Source of the DNA: Candidatus Thermochlorobacter aerophilus
GTDB taxonomy: Bacteria > Bacteroidota > Chlorobiia > Chlorobiales > Thermochlorobacteraceae
Length of the DNA: 64,000 nucleotides
Assembly (NCBI GenBank): GCA_002794105.1
Contig: PHFL01000010.1
Span: forward strand, 103,886 to 167,885
Reading direction: 5' to 3'
The notes beneath the pieces are model-generated. The model saw nothing but the letters and a program-made list of their open reading frames with translations, was not told the origin of the DNA and did not search any database. Below, piece after piece: positions 38,244-47,403 of the stretch (its first letter is position 1; each line of letters starts with the position of its first letter). Made by a program: the position numbers and the translations under genes.

Positions 38244-40207
38244 ATGTACAAACTGCTCTCACTGCTGCTGCTAATAGGGCTGGCAAGTAAGGTGCTGGCG
38301 CAGCCGATTGGGTCAGGACAGGCTTCATTGCGTTTCTTTGGCAATGGGACTAATGATATCGACCGTGTCAAAATTCCTTTGCTCAATCCGCCGCCAAATG
38401 GCACATCCCTGCCAATCAACGTGGGAAATAATTTTACGGTAGAATTTTGGATGCGTGCTACTGCTGCTGAAAATACAGGCATTGTCTATAACACCAATGA
38501 CGGTGATGGCTGGATTACAGGCAACACAATTTTTGACCGTGACATTATTGATAACCCTGACAATGGAGACTTTGGCATTTCAATTGGTCGACCTACGCCG
38601 TCATCGCCGAGCCGTGTGGTAGCATTCGGATGTGCGGTGGGCAGTACGGGCAGGACAATTATCGGTGCCACAAATGTTGCAGACGGCAATTGGCATCATG
38701 TTGCAGTAACCAAAAGCGGCAGCACAATCCGAATCTTTGTCGATGGTAACATTGATGCCACAGCAACCGATGCGCCAGCAGGAAGTATTGCCTATAATCC
38801 CTCTCGCTCGCTCTCGACGCGCACGCCTAATCCGCCTGCATTTCCAACCAATACATGGGATAATGAGCCTTATATCGTCTTGGGCGCAGAAAAACATGAC
38901 TACGACCAATATGTAGGTTCATCACCGGGGCAGTATTTGTCTTACAGCGGTTTGCTGGATGAGCTGCGCATTTCAGATGTGGTGCGCTATACTGGTGCCT
39001 TTACACCACCGACCGCACCATTTTCGCCAGATGCCAATACCGTTGGGCTCTATCACTTCGATGAAGGCACAGGCACAACGCTCACCAATACCATATCCAC
39101 ACTAAGCAATGGCGTAATTAATGTAGGCGGCTCGCCAGCAGGACCAGTGTGGTCAAGTGAATCGCCGTTTGGTGCAAATGCGGCGGCCGCCAGTGTCTTG
39201 CGTAGCGTGAGCAACACCAGCACAACTGTGGACTTCAATGATGTGGGGCAAACAACAGGGGTGAGGATTGATTTCACGGGCGCAAGCGGTTCAGGCACAG
39301 TGCGCGTGCAACGCTTTGAAAATGCACCACGCACACCCATCGGCATCAGCGGCAACGTCAGTCAATATCGCTGGATAATCATTAGCACGGGCTCATTTAC
39401 ATTTGCGTCTGCAATCCTGCGCTTCCGAGTAAGTGAAATTCCAAACAATGGCATTATCAATCCAAGTACCGTCGATATTTACCGACGCTTTACGCCAGAC
39501 CACGGCAGTTTTGCACTGCTCACCATGCTTGCCCCATCAGGTGGCGACCTACGCGCAAGCACAACAGCCTTCAGCGAATTTGCCTTCGGCTCTGGCGACA
39601 ATCCTTTGCCAGTAGAGTTAATTGCCTTTTCTGCACAAGCCCAACCAAATGGCATTAGGCTACTGTGGCAAACCGCATCCGAAAAAAATAATGCTGGCTT
39701 TGAAATCAAGCGGAAGGAAAACATAGAAAAACAGGACTGGCAAACTGTTGCCTCGTATCGATTCTCGCCCGACCTACGTGGCAAGGGCACAACCGCAAGC
39801 CTTACAGCATATACATTTCTCGATGAAAATGTCGAAGCAGGCAAAACCTACACTTACGCCCTGCGCTCGGTTGACTACGACGGCACTGCGCATGACTATC
39901 CGCAAACTGTAACAGTAGAAGTGCAAGTGTCCGCGCAAAACAAAGTGTATGACTATGCACTCATGCAAAACTATCCCAATCCGTTCAACCCTTCAACGGT
40001 GATTCGTTTTACGATGAAAGAAACGGGCATAGCAGAGCTGATTATCACCGATGTGCTGGGGCGTCAGGTGCATGCAGAAAAACTAACTGCCAGAGCTGGT
40101 GAGAATATCTACCGATTCAATGCGGCAAATCTAAGTAGCGGGGTGTATTTCTACACACTGCGCGCAAGACTTTTGTGCAAACACGCAAAATGCTACTGGC
40201 TAAGTAA
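38244..40207 (+). CDS. LamG-domain secreted protein with type IX sorting tail, frameshifted at 3' end
   Basis: The product is about 650 residues: signal peptide ending ...KVLAQ, a LamG/laminin-like jelly-roll domain (about 20-280, with VEFWMRATA and NWHHVAVTKSG), a linker with fibronectin-like features, and a C-terminal type IX secretion tail beginning YALMQNYPNPFNPSTVIRF. The open frame runs to 40322, but the last codons read RLLCKHAKCYWL; shifting by one base near 40165-40172 restores FVQTRKMLLAK followed by a stop at 40205-40207, the normal sorting ending. I therefore place the true end at 40207. I start at the ATG at 38244 rather than TTG at 38238. It is probably a cell-surface glycan-binding or adhesive protein. 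Confidence 0.85.
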
Positions 40208-40282
40208 CGCGGCAAAAGCAAACTTCATCTTGCAAAAGGCAAGACCTGCACACATAACATTAACAAAAAGCCAACACCTGCT

Positions 40283-43057
40283 ATGCAACGCAAACTCTAT
40301 GCACTTGCTCTATGCGTCTTAATGCCATTTTTGGGCTTGAGCGCGCAAGAGGCAGAACCGCTGCCGTTTTACCCGAATGCGAACTATGATACATCCGTGC
40401 CAACGCCGGAAGCAGTCTTAGGCTATCCGCTGGGCTCGCAAGCGACACGCCACGCCGATGTGCTGCGCTACTTTCAGACGCTGGCAGAAAAATCGCCGCT
40501 GGTAAGAGTCGAACCCTTCGGCGAAACATTTGAAAAACGCAAGATGATTTATGCCATCATCTCCTCGCGCGAAAACTTGGCACGCCTGCGTGAAATCCAA
40601 GCCGACATGGATAGACTCGCCGCAGCGAAACTTTCTGACGCTGAAGCCAACGCACTGGTGCAGCGACTTCCTGCAATTGTTTGGCTGGCTTACACCGTGC
40701 ACGGCAATGAACTCTCTGGCTCCGACGCCGCCATGCAAGTTGCCTATCATCTTGCCGCAGGCAAAGACGAGGCAACCGAAAAACTGCGCCGAGAACTCAT
40801 CGTGCTGATTGAACCCGTAGAAAATCCTGACGGCAGAGAGCGCGCCATTCAACAATTTGTACAGTGGTCGGGCGCAGTGCCTAACCCAGATGCACAAAGT
40901 TTGAATCACACGGGCACGGCGCCAAGCGGTCGATACAATCACTACCTGTTTGATATGAATCGCGATTGGTTAGCATTGGTTACGCCAGAAAGTCAAGCGC
41001 GTATCAAGGCAATTCAGACATGGCATCCGCAACTTGTGGTCGATGCCCATGAAATGGGGGCGTATCAGACCTACTACTTCAATCCGCCAGATGAGCCGCT
41101 CAACCGCAATATCTCCGATATCACCAAAAAATGGTGGAAAATTTTTGGCGCGGAACAAGCCAAAGCCTTTGACCGCTACGGCTGGAGCTACTTTACACGC
41201 GAGATATTCGATGAGTGGTATGCGGGATATGGTTCGTCGTATCCACTCTACATCGGTGCAGTCGGCATTCTCTATGAACAGGCGGCGACGCAAGGCTCAA
41301 TCATCAAGCGACCCGATGGCTCTATCCTTTCGTATCGCGATGCGGTGCATCATCACTTTGTCAGTTCAATTGCAAATTTGACCACGGCGGCAAACAATCG
41401 TGAAGCCTTGCTCAAAGATTTTTACCGCTTGCGAAAAGAAGGTGGCGATGTTGGCAGAGCTGGCGAACCGAGAGTCTTTTTGATTGCCCCAACAGCGCAA
41501 CGCACACGCTTTGAGCGATTTTTAGAAAAACTCTTGATGCACAAAATTGAAGTTGAAGTAGCAGAAAAAGAGTTTTCGGTTAGCGCTGTCGATTACTGGA
41601 GCGGTAAAGAATCAGTGCGCAAATTGCCACAAGGGACGCTGATTGTGCGATTGGCGCAGCCGAATGGCAGATTAGCCAAAGTCATGATGGAATTTGACCC
41701 GCGCATGCCGCTATCGTTTTTGCAGGAAGAGCGACGTGAGCTGGAAAAAAATGGCTCATCTAAAATCTACGATGTTACAAGCTGGTCAATGCCGATTGCC
41801 TATGGGCTGGAGTGTTACTGGAGTCGCACCGTGCCAAGCGTGAGCACGAAGCTAGCGACCATGCCCACAGTGCCACAAGGAAAGGTTGAAAACCCCGAAG
41901 CCAAGTATGGATTTCTCTTGGACGCCACCGATGAGCGCGCCATGTATGCACTTTCGCTCATGCTCGCAAAGAATTGCAAAGTCTATGCTGCTCGAAAACC
42001 CTTCGAAGTTGAGGGACGCGCCTACTCACGAGGAACTTTGCTACTGCGCAACCTTGAAAATGGTAAAGACCTTGTCTCTACGCTGTCGCAAATTGCAAAA
42101 GAGGCAGGCGTCGCCATCTACGGCGTGAGTACGGCACTGGCAAGCAAAGGACCAGACTTAGGTGGCAATGAATTCGTCTTGCTGACGATGCCAAAGATTG
42201 CGCTGGTAGTAGGCGATGGTGTTGAGCCTACAAGCATTGCACCCGTGTGGCATCTCTTGGATGCACGCTTCAAGCAACGTGTTACGCTGCTCAACCTAAG
42301 CAACATGGCGAATTACGACTTACGGCGCTACAATGTCATCATTTTACCGAGCGGAAATTATCAAAACGCCTTAGCAGGCAAAACCTTGAAGAACCTACGC
42401 ACTTGGGTCGAGCAGGGCGGCACACTCATTGCCATCGAGGATGCCGCAGCCTTTTTGGCAGATACAGCCAGAGCGTTTGTGAGCGTGAGGCTACGCAGTC
42501 AAGCTCTCAAAGAGCTTGCCAGTTACGAGACTGCATTGAAACTCGAAGAAAGCATCACAAAAAAGTTGGACAGCTTGGAAATTTGGGAGCCAAAAAGAAA
42601 GGAAGTCGAAAAGCCCAGTGCAAAAGAGGAAAAAGCAAGGAAAGAGGATGAGGAGAGCTTGAAGATAGAAAATCAGCGCATGCAGCTATTTATGCCGCGC
42701 GGGGCGATGCTGGCGGTCAATCTTGATGAAGAACATTGGCTCTGTTTTGGTGCTGGTGAAAAAGTCGCCGCAACAGTCTCTACGCCGCACATCTACCTTT
42801 CTAAGTCGCCAGTGGAGACCCCAGCACGATTTGCTGACGCTGAAAATCTGCGCGTGTCAGGCTTACTTTGGCAAGAAGCACGTGCAGGCTGGGCAAAATC
42901 AGCATACCTGATGCGAGAAGCTGTAGGCAAAGGGCAAGTTATCTTGTTTGCGGGTGAGCCAAATTTCAGAGCCTATTATCACGCCACGGAGCGGTTGCTA
43001 CTCAATGCCATTTACTACGGTGTAGGCTTTGGCACACAAAGAAATGTGGAGTGGTAA
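40283..43057 (+). CDS. Secreted M14-family zinc carboxypeptidase
   Basis: A 924-residue exported protein with a signal peptide ending at LSAQ (about residue 21). The M14 zinc site is visible as HGNE (His140, Glu143) and His256 in VDAHEMG; a catalytic Glu is a candidate in YEQAATQG. The C-terminal half (about 620-924) carries a glutamine-amidotransferase/PIG-L-like or DUF-type extension with a Lys/Glu-rich helix near residues 750-800. It probably trims peptides or peptidoglycan in the periplasm. It follows the type IX cargo gene after about 75 bp and converges with fmt. Confidence 0.88.
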   Translation: MQRKLYALALCVLMPFLGLSAQEAEPLPFYPNANYDTSVPTPEAVLGYPLGSQATRHADVLRYFQTLAEKSPLVRVEPFGETFEKRKMIYAIISSRENLARLREIQADMDRLAAAKLSDAEANALVQRLPAIVWLAYTVHGNELSGSDAAMQVAYHLAAGKDEATEKLRRELIVLIEPVENPDGRERAIQQFVQWSGAVPNPDAQSLNHTGTAPSGRYNHYLFDMNRDWLALVTPESQARIKAIQTWHPQLVVDAHEMGAYQTYYFNPPDEPLNRNISDITKKWWKIFGAEQAKAFDRYGWSYFTREIFDEWYAGYGSSYPLYIGAVGILYEQAATQGSIIKRPDGSILSYRDAVHHHFVSSIANLTTAANNREALLKDFYRLRKEGGDVGRAGEPRVFLIAPTAQRTRFERFLEKLLMHKIEVEVAEKEFSVSAVDYWSGKESVRKLPQGTLIVRLAQPNGRLAKVMMEFDPRMPLSFLQEERRELEKNGSSKIYDVTSWSMPIAYGLECYWSRTVPSVSTKLATMPTVPQGKVENPEAKYGFLLDATDERAMYALSLMLAKNCKVYAARKPFEVEGRAYSRGTLLLRNLENGKDLVSTLSQIAKEAGVAIYGVSTALASKGPDLGGNEFVLLTMPKIALVVGDGVEPTSIAPVWHLLDARFKQRVTLLNLSNMANYDLRRYNVIILPSGNYQNALAGKTLKNLRTWVEQGGTLIAIEDAAAFLADTARAFVSVRLRSQALKELASYETALKLEESITKKLDSLEIWEPKRKEVEKPSAKEEKARKEDEESLKIENQRMQLFMPRGAMLAVNLDEEHWLCFGAGEKVAATVSTPHIYLSKSPVETPARFADAENLRVSGLLWQEARAGWAKSAYLMREAVGKGQVILFAGEPNFRAYYHATERLLLNAIYYGVGFGTQRNVEW

Positions 43058-43072
43058 AAAACATGTGCGCAA

Positions 43073-44005
43073 TTAGACAAAGCGTTCGTGACCTTTGACG
43101 CGATAGCCACGCAGAAAATCGGAGGCACGCATGCGTTTTTTGCCTTCAATCTGCAAGGAAAGAATTTCAAGCAGTCCCTCGGCGCAGGAAACATACAGCG
43201 CATCACGACTGATATGCCACTTGCCTGCATCACCTGCGCCTGTGGGTTCAATAACCTTTGAGCGATAGATTTTGACAACCTTGCCTTCAAAGGTTGTCCA
43301 TGCAGCGGGACGCTCCGAAAGCCCGCACACAAATTGATGTACAGCTGTGGCAGGCAGATTCCAGTTGATTTGCGTGTTTTCCTTTGTCAGTTTCGGCGCC
43401 TTAGTGGCAAGAGAGTCATCCTGCGGAATAGGAACAACTGCATCGCGACGGATAAGGTCAAGCGTTTCCACTACGGCTTCGGCGCCCAGCACAGAGAGCC
43501 GTGCGGCAAGTTCTGTGGCAACTTCATCTGGAAAAATCTCCAGACGCTTCTGCACAATCATCTGACCTGTGTCGACTTTTTCTTGCAAGAAAAAGGTAGT
43601 TACGCCGGTCTCTTTCTCACCATTGATGATAGCCCAGTTAATCGGCGCTGCGCCGCGATACTTGGGCAAAAGCGAGGCGTGGAGATTAAAAATGCCTTTG
43701 GGCGCAATCGAGAAAATGCGGGCGGGCAAAATGCGAAATGCCACAACCACCATCACATCAGGCGCCGCCTGACGCAAAGCACAGTCAAAGTCAGGATTGT
43801 TAAGGTCTTCAATCTCCAATACAGGCAAGCCAAGCTCGAGTGCAGTTTTTTTGACAGGTGTAGGTTCAGGTTCGCTGCGAGCACTTTGGCGCGGCTTGTC
43901 GGGACTGGTAACAACGAGCACCACCTCGTAGCCTGACGCCACCACTTTCCGAAGTGAGGGCACGGCAAACTCTGGCGTCCCCATAAACACAGTGCGAAGA
44001 CTCAT
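43073..44005 (-). CDS. fmt: Methionyl-tRNA formyltransferase
   Basis: A 310-residue Fmt, which formylates Met-tRNAi using 10-formyltetrahydrofolate. The motif NLHASLLPKYRGAAPINWAI holds the catalytic Asn and His, QEKVDTG holds the Asp, and the C-terminal tRNA-binding domain begins near residue 210. It lies downstream of def on the same strand with a 94-bp gap; the def-fmt pairing is common. Confidence 0.97.
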   Translation of the reverse strand: MSLRTVFMGTPEFAVPSLRKVVASGYEVVLVVTSPDKPRQSARSEPEPTPVKKTALELGLPVLEIEDLNNPDFDCALRQAAPDVMVVVAFRILPARIFSIAPKGIFNLHASLLPKYRGAAPINWAIINGEKETGVTTFFLQEKVDTGQMIVQKRLEIFPDEVATELAARLSVLGAEAVVETLDLIRRDAVVPIPQDDSLATKAPKLTKENTQINWNLPATAVHQFVCGLSERPAAWTTFEGKVVKIYRSKVIEPTGAGDAGKWHISRDALYVSCAEGLLEILSLQIEGKKRMRASDFLRGYRVKGHERFV

Positions 44006-44099
44006 CGAGCAAGGTCAAATGATGATTCGGAACGGAATGCTCCAACCATGACAAGAGCCCGAGTGCAATCAAAGCATCCCCTGTGCTGATGGACAGGCG

Positions 44100-44642
44100 T
44101 TACTTTTCAGCAAGCAGGTACTGCGCTTCCACTTCACCACGCCGAATGGCTTCCAACTCGGCTCTATGCTCACGGCGAAGTTGAGGCGGAAGTTTCTCGA
44201 CAAAAAGCTCACCGTTGAGATGGTCAAGCTCATGTTGAATGACGCGCGACATAAGTCCACCAATGCGCTCAACATGCTCTACAAAGTTCTCATCGCGATA
44301 CTTGAGGGTGATATACTCTGGGCGCACGACCACCTCACGCACGCCGGGCACGGAAAGACAGCCTTCTTCCATTTCAATCTCGCCTTCGGTCTGCAAAATC
44401 TGTGGATTGATGATAACCATTGGCTTGGTATGCTTATACTTTTCAATCATTGAGATGTCAGCAACCAGCAGACGGATGGATTTGCCTACTTGTGGCGCAG
44501 CCAGACCAATGCCTTCAGCTTGATACATGGTCTCAAACATGTCATCAATCAGCACCTTAATCTCCTCGCTGACGCCCTTGAGTGGCTTGGCGACTTTTTT
44601 CAGAATCTCATGCCCGTAAGTGTAAATCGGTAAAATTGCCAT
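44100..44642 (-). CDS. def: Peptide deformylase
   Basis: A 180-residue deformylase, which removes formyl groups from new proteins using a metal ion. All three motifs are intact: GIGLAAPQVG (residues 44-53), EGCLSVPG with the metal-binding Cys95, and QHELDHLNG with His137, Glu138 and His141. It is the first gene of the def-fmt pair. Confidence 0.97.
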   Translation of the reverse strand: MAILPIYTYGHEILKKVAKPLKGVSEEIKVLIDDMFETMYQAEGIGLAAPQVGKSIRLLVADISMIEKYKHTKPMVIINPQILQTEGEIEMEEGCLSVPGVREVVVRPEYITLKYRDENFVEHVERIGGLMSRVIQHELDHLNGELFVEKLPPQLRREHRAELEAIRRGEVEAQYLLAEK

Positions 44643-45050
44643 AGTGCTTACGCAAATTTGAAGTGATGTAAAAATTCAAAGCAGAAAATCTATAAAACCC
44701 CGAGAACATAACGAAACCCAATGCATATTGTGCGAGTGCTTAGGTGGTGTTGACCAAATATGTATGTGTTGCTGCACTGTTCCGCACTCGTCTTTTGTCA
44801 TTCCAAGCATTTCTTTTTTGTCATTCCGAACGCCAAGGAATCCAGTTGGATGCTTCACTTCATTTAACTGCGCGGTCATTCCGAACCCATCTTTTTTGGT
44901 CATTCCGAGCGTAGTGATGAAGCCATCATATATGTTTCACTTTGTCAACACAACATCAAAACAAGATGAGCAAGGCTGAACGTTGCGTGATAGCAGCCCT
45001 GCATTCCAAAAGCAAACAGATGCTAAGAGCTTCTTGCAAAAAAATGTCGG
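44643..45050. other. 408-bp intergenic region before gas vesicle cluster
   Basis: A noncoding stretch between def and the end of the gvpK gene. It is made largely of the dispersed repeat listed at 44760-44950; the def promoter should also lie here. The frames open on either strand (for example one reading FLGVRNDKKEML on the minus strand) are repeat translations, not real genes. Confidence 0.6.
44760..44950. repeat. Dispersed intergenic repeat, copy B
   Basis: It shares with copy A the module GCACTGTTCCGCACTCGTC followed by TTTTGTCATTCC (44771-44803), several GTCATTCCGA units (44818, 44876 and 44899 regions) and GGATGCTTCACTT. The order and number of modules differ from copy A, as expected of diverged repeat copies. 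Confidence 0.6.
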
Positions 45051-45380
45051 TCAAAGCAAGTTGCCAAGTTCGCCCAAGTTAAGGTTTAGGTCTTTGCGTT
45101 CAATGCCAAAAGCCTGACAGAGTTCATCAATTTTTTCATCTAATTTCATCAGGGTTAGCCCAAGTCGCTCGATTTCTTCGTCGGTCAGCGAGCCTGACTC
45201 CATGCGGCGCAGGGCTTGCTTTTCCAGCACTTGCCGCAAAATGTCGATGAGCGTGAGCACAAGCTGACCTAAACCTTGATGCACGGTGTCAGGTTCTAAG
45301 TTAAGATGCTTGGGCAAAGGGCTGGAGCTATGTGTGTTGCAATTGGCTAAAATTTGTTCAGATGAGATATCTCTAATCAT
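45051..45380 (-). CDS. gvpK: Gas vesicle protein GvpK
   Basis: A 109-residue GvpK. The core HQGLGQLVLTLIDILRQVLEKQALRRMESGSLTDEEIERLGL region matches the family closely and the C-terminus ends in a DLNLNLGELGNLL-like tail. The start is the ATG at 45380; the open frame upstream to 45536 encodes an unrelated His/Pro/Ser-rich stretch. GvpK is an accessory assembly protein. It is the last gene of the gvp run. Confidence 0.9.
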   Translation of the reverse strand: MIRDISSEQILANCNTHSSSPLPKHLNLEPDTVHQGLGQLVLTLIDILRQVLEKQALRRMESGSLTDEEIERLGLTLMKLDEKIDELCQAFGIERKDLNLNLGELGNLL

Positions 45381-45408
45381 GGCTGTTGTGGATTGATGGT
45401 GCAAGTGG

Positions 45409-45606
45409 CTATGATGTTTGGGAAGGTAGTGCAGGTTTATTCCTGAGTTTTTGAATGGCATCGAGCGAGCCGATGAGGACTTTGAGGTCAATGTATACCA
45501 AATCAATGCCGGCAACGGAAATAAAGATGTCGCCACTGATGACCACGCCTTTGTCTAAAATGCGGTCTAAAAGGTCAGCCAGCGTAACTTGTTTGTTGGT
45601 GTTCAT
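45409..45606 (-). CDS. gvpS: GvpA-family gas vesicle protein, GvpS/GvpJ type
   Basis: A 65-residue protein of the GvpA/GvpJ/GvpS family: TLADLLDRILDKGVVISGD followed by IFISVAGIDLVYIDLKVLIGSL. The VISGD and DLVYIDL forms fit minor components (GvpJ, GvpS) better than the shell protein GvpA, which has DAWARVSLVGIELL at this position. The place between gvpL and gvpK matches gvpS in the actinobacterial order F-G-L-S-K. It overlaps the preceding gvpL stop by 4 bp. Confidence 0.85.
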   Translation of the reverse strand: MNTNKQVTLADLLDRILDKGVVISGDIFISVAGIDLVYIDLKVLIGSLDAIQKLRNKPALPSQTS

Positions 45607-46391
45607 GATTGAAGTGTTTGTGTGGATTTTGGAAAGGTGCAGAAGTTATAGGCAGCCCATGCGCCGCTATGCTCAAGCGTGAGCCCTTTTGCGCTAAGCT
45701 CGGATTTGAGGCGATGAACTTCTTCAAGAAAGAAGCTCGTCTGGGAGGAGTCAATCAGCAAAGCCGCATTGAGAATCATCTCATCATCGCGTTCGGTAAC
45801 TTCTCTTGGCAGCGGCGGGTTTACTTTGAGCTCGACGGCAAAAGGTTGCAGACGCTGAAGCACCTGCTGTGTGGTAGCATGTTGGCGCAAAGAGAGCAGT
45901 TCTGCGAGGACTTCTTGGCGCCGTTTTTTAAGCAGAAAAGCTTTGCCTGCCGAAGCCTGTGCAATTTCGCTGTCGAGGGCGCAAATAGCAGGGTCATTTA
46001 GGACAGCTTGGCGAAAAAGTTCAGGATGGCTGTAAAGTTTGATGCCCCATTCTTCTTTGCCACGAAGTTTTTGAGTCAGCGCGAAAAGTGCCTCGTAATT
46101 TTGCTCGATAAATGCCACGGCAGCAGATTCGGAGTAAAACAGTGTAGGGAATCGACAGGGCAAGACGGTCGAAGCCTGCATCAGGCTATCGATGATGCGT
46201 TCATGTTTTCTGGCGTAGTGCTCTACCCAAGCAAAGTTACGGAAATTTTTTTGCAGGGCATCAGTGCTGAATTCTGAAGCAGGGACATCTGCAACTGTCG
46301 CAAAGAGTGAGCGCACAGCAAGCGTGCGTGTCTCGGCTAAAGCTACAGGTGAATCCGTTACGGCGTAAAGGTAAATGAGGTCGTCATTCAT
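45603..46391 (-). CDS. gvpL: Gas vesicle protein GvpL/GvpF family (second copy)
   Basis: A 262-residue GvpF/GvpL family protein, starting LIYLYAVTDSP and holding the RHERI/ARKHERIIDSLMQAS and TVLPCRFPTLF segments, with a second domain ending GAWAAYNFCTFP. GvpF/L proteins are minor gas vesicle proteins thought to nucleate assembly through contact with GvpA. It overlaps both neighbours by 4 bp, showing tight translational coupling. Confidence 0.9.
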   Translation of the reverse strand: MNDDLIYLYAVTDSPVALAETRTLAVRSLFATVADVPASEFSTDALQKNFRNFAWVEHYARKHERIIDSLMQASTVLPCRFPTLFYSESAAVAFIEQNYEALFALTQKLRGKEEWGIKLYSHPELFRQAVLNDPAICALDSEIAQASAGKAFLLKKRRQEVLAELLSLRQHATTQQVLQRLQPFAVELKVNPPLPREVTERDDEMILNAALLIDSSQTSFFLEEVHRLKSELSAKGLTLEHSGAWAAYNFCTFPKSTQTLQS

Positions 46392-46618
46392 CGTTTTCGG
46401 GCTTGTTCGAGTTGCGCAAGCAATTCAGCCTCTTGGCGAGTGTATTCTTGCTCGTCAATTTCATCCATTTCAAACTTGAACTGAAGTTCCATCAGTTTTT
46501 CTTGGATTTTGTCAGCATCGCTGGTCTCTTTTTGAATTTGCTGGTCAATAGCTTCTGCAATCCCTTTGAGCACCGAAAAGGGCAGAAGTAACAAGTCGTC
46601 AATAAGAAACATTGTCAA
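46388..46618 (-). CDS. gvpG: Gas vesicle protein GvpG
   Basis: A 76-residue GvpG: hydrophobic N-terminus MFLIDDLLLLPFSVLKGIAE followed by an acidic, charged coiled-coil helix (LMELQFKFEMDEIDEQEY). GvpG is a minor protein needed for gas vesicle assembly. It lies between the two GvpF/L genes with 4-bp overlaps on each side. Confidence 0.9.
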   Translation of the reverse strand: MTMFLIDDLLLLPFSVLKGIAEAIDQQIQKETSDADKIQEKLMELQFKFEMDEIDEQEYTRQEAELLAQLEQARKR

Positions 46619-47391
46619 AGCTCCTTTGGAAGAGTAAGTGAAAGTGTCATGCGCGAAAAGTTATACGGTGGTACATGACCTATGTATTTGAATTTAATTT
46701 TTGGCACAAACATCTTACCAATCTCCTCTACATGCTTGTCAAATTCCTCTTCCATTTGAGCATCAATCAAGAAGGCGGCGTTGAGTAGCATGCGTTCGCC
46801 GATAAGTTTGTTTTCTACGGTCTCAAGCGCAAGTGGGCGTAGGCGTGAAAGGATTTGCGTACGGTATTTTTGCTTTTCAGCCTCAAGCGCCGCTTCAAGC
46901 ATTTTGCCAATTTCAATAAGAGCCGATTGTGAGGCGCCAGTGCGTTCAATTTCAGCTTTCTTGCGCTGAATAAGCTCACTTTGCTGGGCAATATCTTGAA
47001 GGATATTGTCATGGAAAATGGCCTTCAAGCCAAGTTCTTTTTTGCCACGCAAATACTCCAGCATGGAGCGAAAGCGCTCATACTCTTGCTCGAGAAGCGC
47101 AAGCACAGCGGTTTCACTTTCGGCAATGGTTGAAAACTGCATAGGCAGAAGCGTGTAGAATTTGAGCAAAGTCTCGAGCGTGTGTTCATGCGTGAGCAGA
47201 TTGGTGCGCGAAAGTGAATAAGGTTCAGTTGGAGAAGCACTGACAAAAGCACCAATATCGCGGTAGGGAAGCAGATAGACTTCATCACCGCGTCCGCCAA
47301 TGCCGACAGGTCCGAGCGAAGTCGGCAGCGGTTCATGAGAGGTATTGGGCGAAGCAAGGAGCACAATAGCGTAGAGATACCGACCGTTCAT
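46615..47391 (-). CDS. gvpF: Gas vesicle protein GvpF/GvpL family (first copy)
   Basis: A 258-residue GvpF/L protein. It begins GRYLYAIVLLASP, has the THEHTLETLLKFYTLLPMQFSTIAES segment typical of the family, and ends VPPYNFSRMTLSL. It is the first gas vesicle gene of the run and starts 12 bp after the stop of mtnA, so both are probably on one transcript. Confidence 0.9.
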   Translation of the reverse strand: MNGRYLYAIVLLASPNTSHEPLPTSLGPVGIGGRGDEVYLLPYRDIGAFVSASPTEPYSLSRTNLLTHEHTLETLLKFYTLLPMQFSTIAESETAVLALLEQEYERFRSMLEYLRGKKELGLKAIFHDNILQDIAQQSELIQRKKAEIERTGASQSALIEIGKMLEAALEAEKQKYRTQILSRLRPLALETVENKLIGERMLLNAAFLIDAQMEEEFDKHVEEIGKMFVPKIKFKYIGHVPPYNFSRMTLSLTLPKEL

Positions 47392-47403
47392 TTGATGCAG
47401 GGT

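Noticed and set aside
44676..44979. Short frames in the repeat region reading NEVKHP or GVRNDKK
   Set aside because: They are translations of the dispersed intergenic repeat, found on both strands.
45381..45536. Upstream extension of gvpK
   Set aside because: It encodes a His/Pro/Ser-rich stretch with no GvpK similarity; the frame overlaps the region upstream and the ATG at 45380 gives a normal protein.
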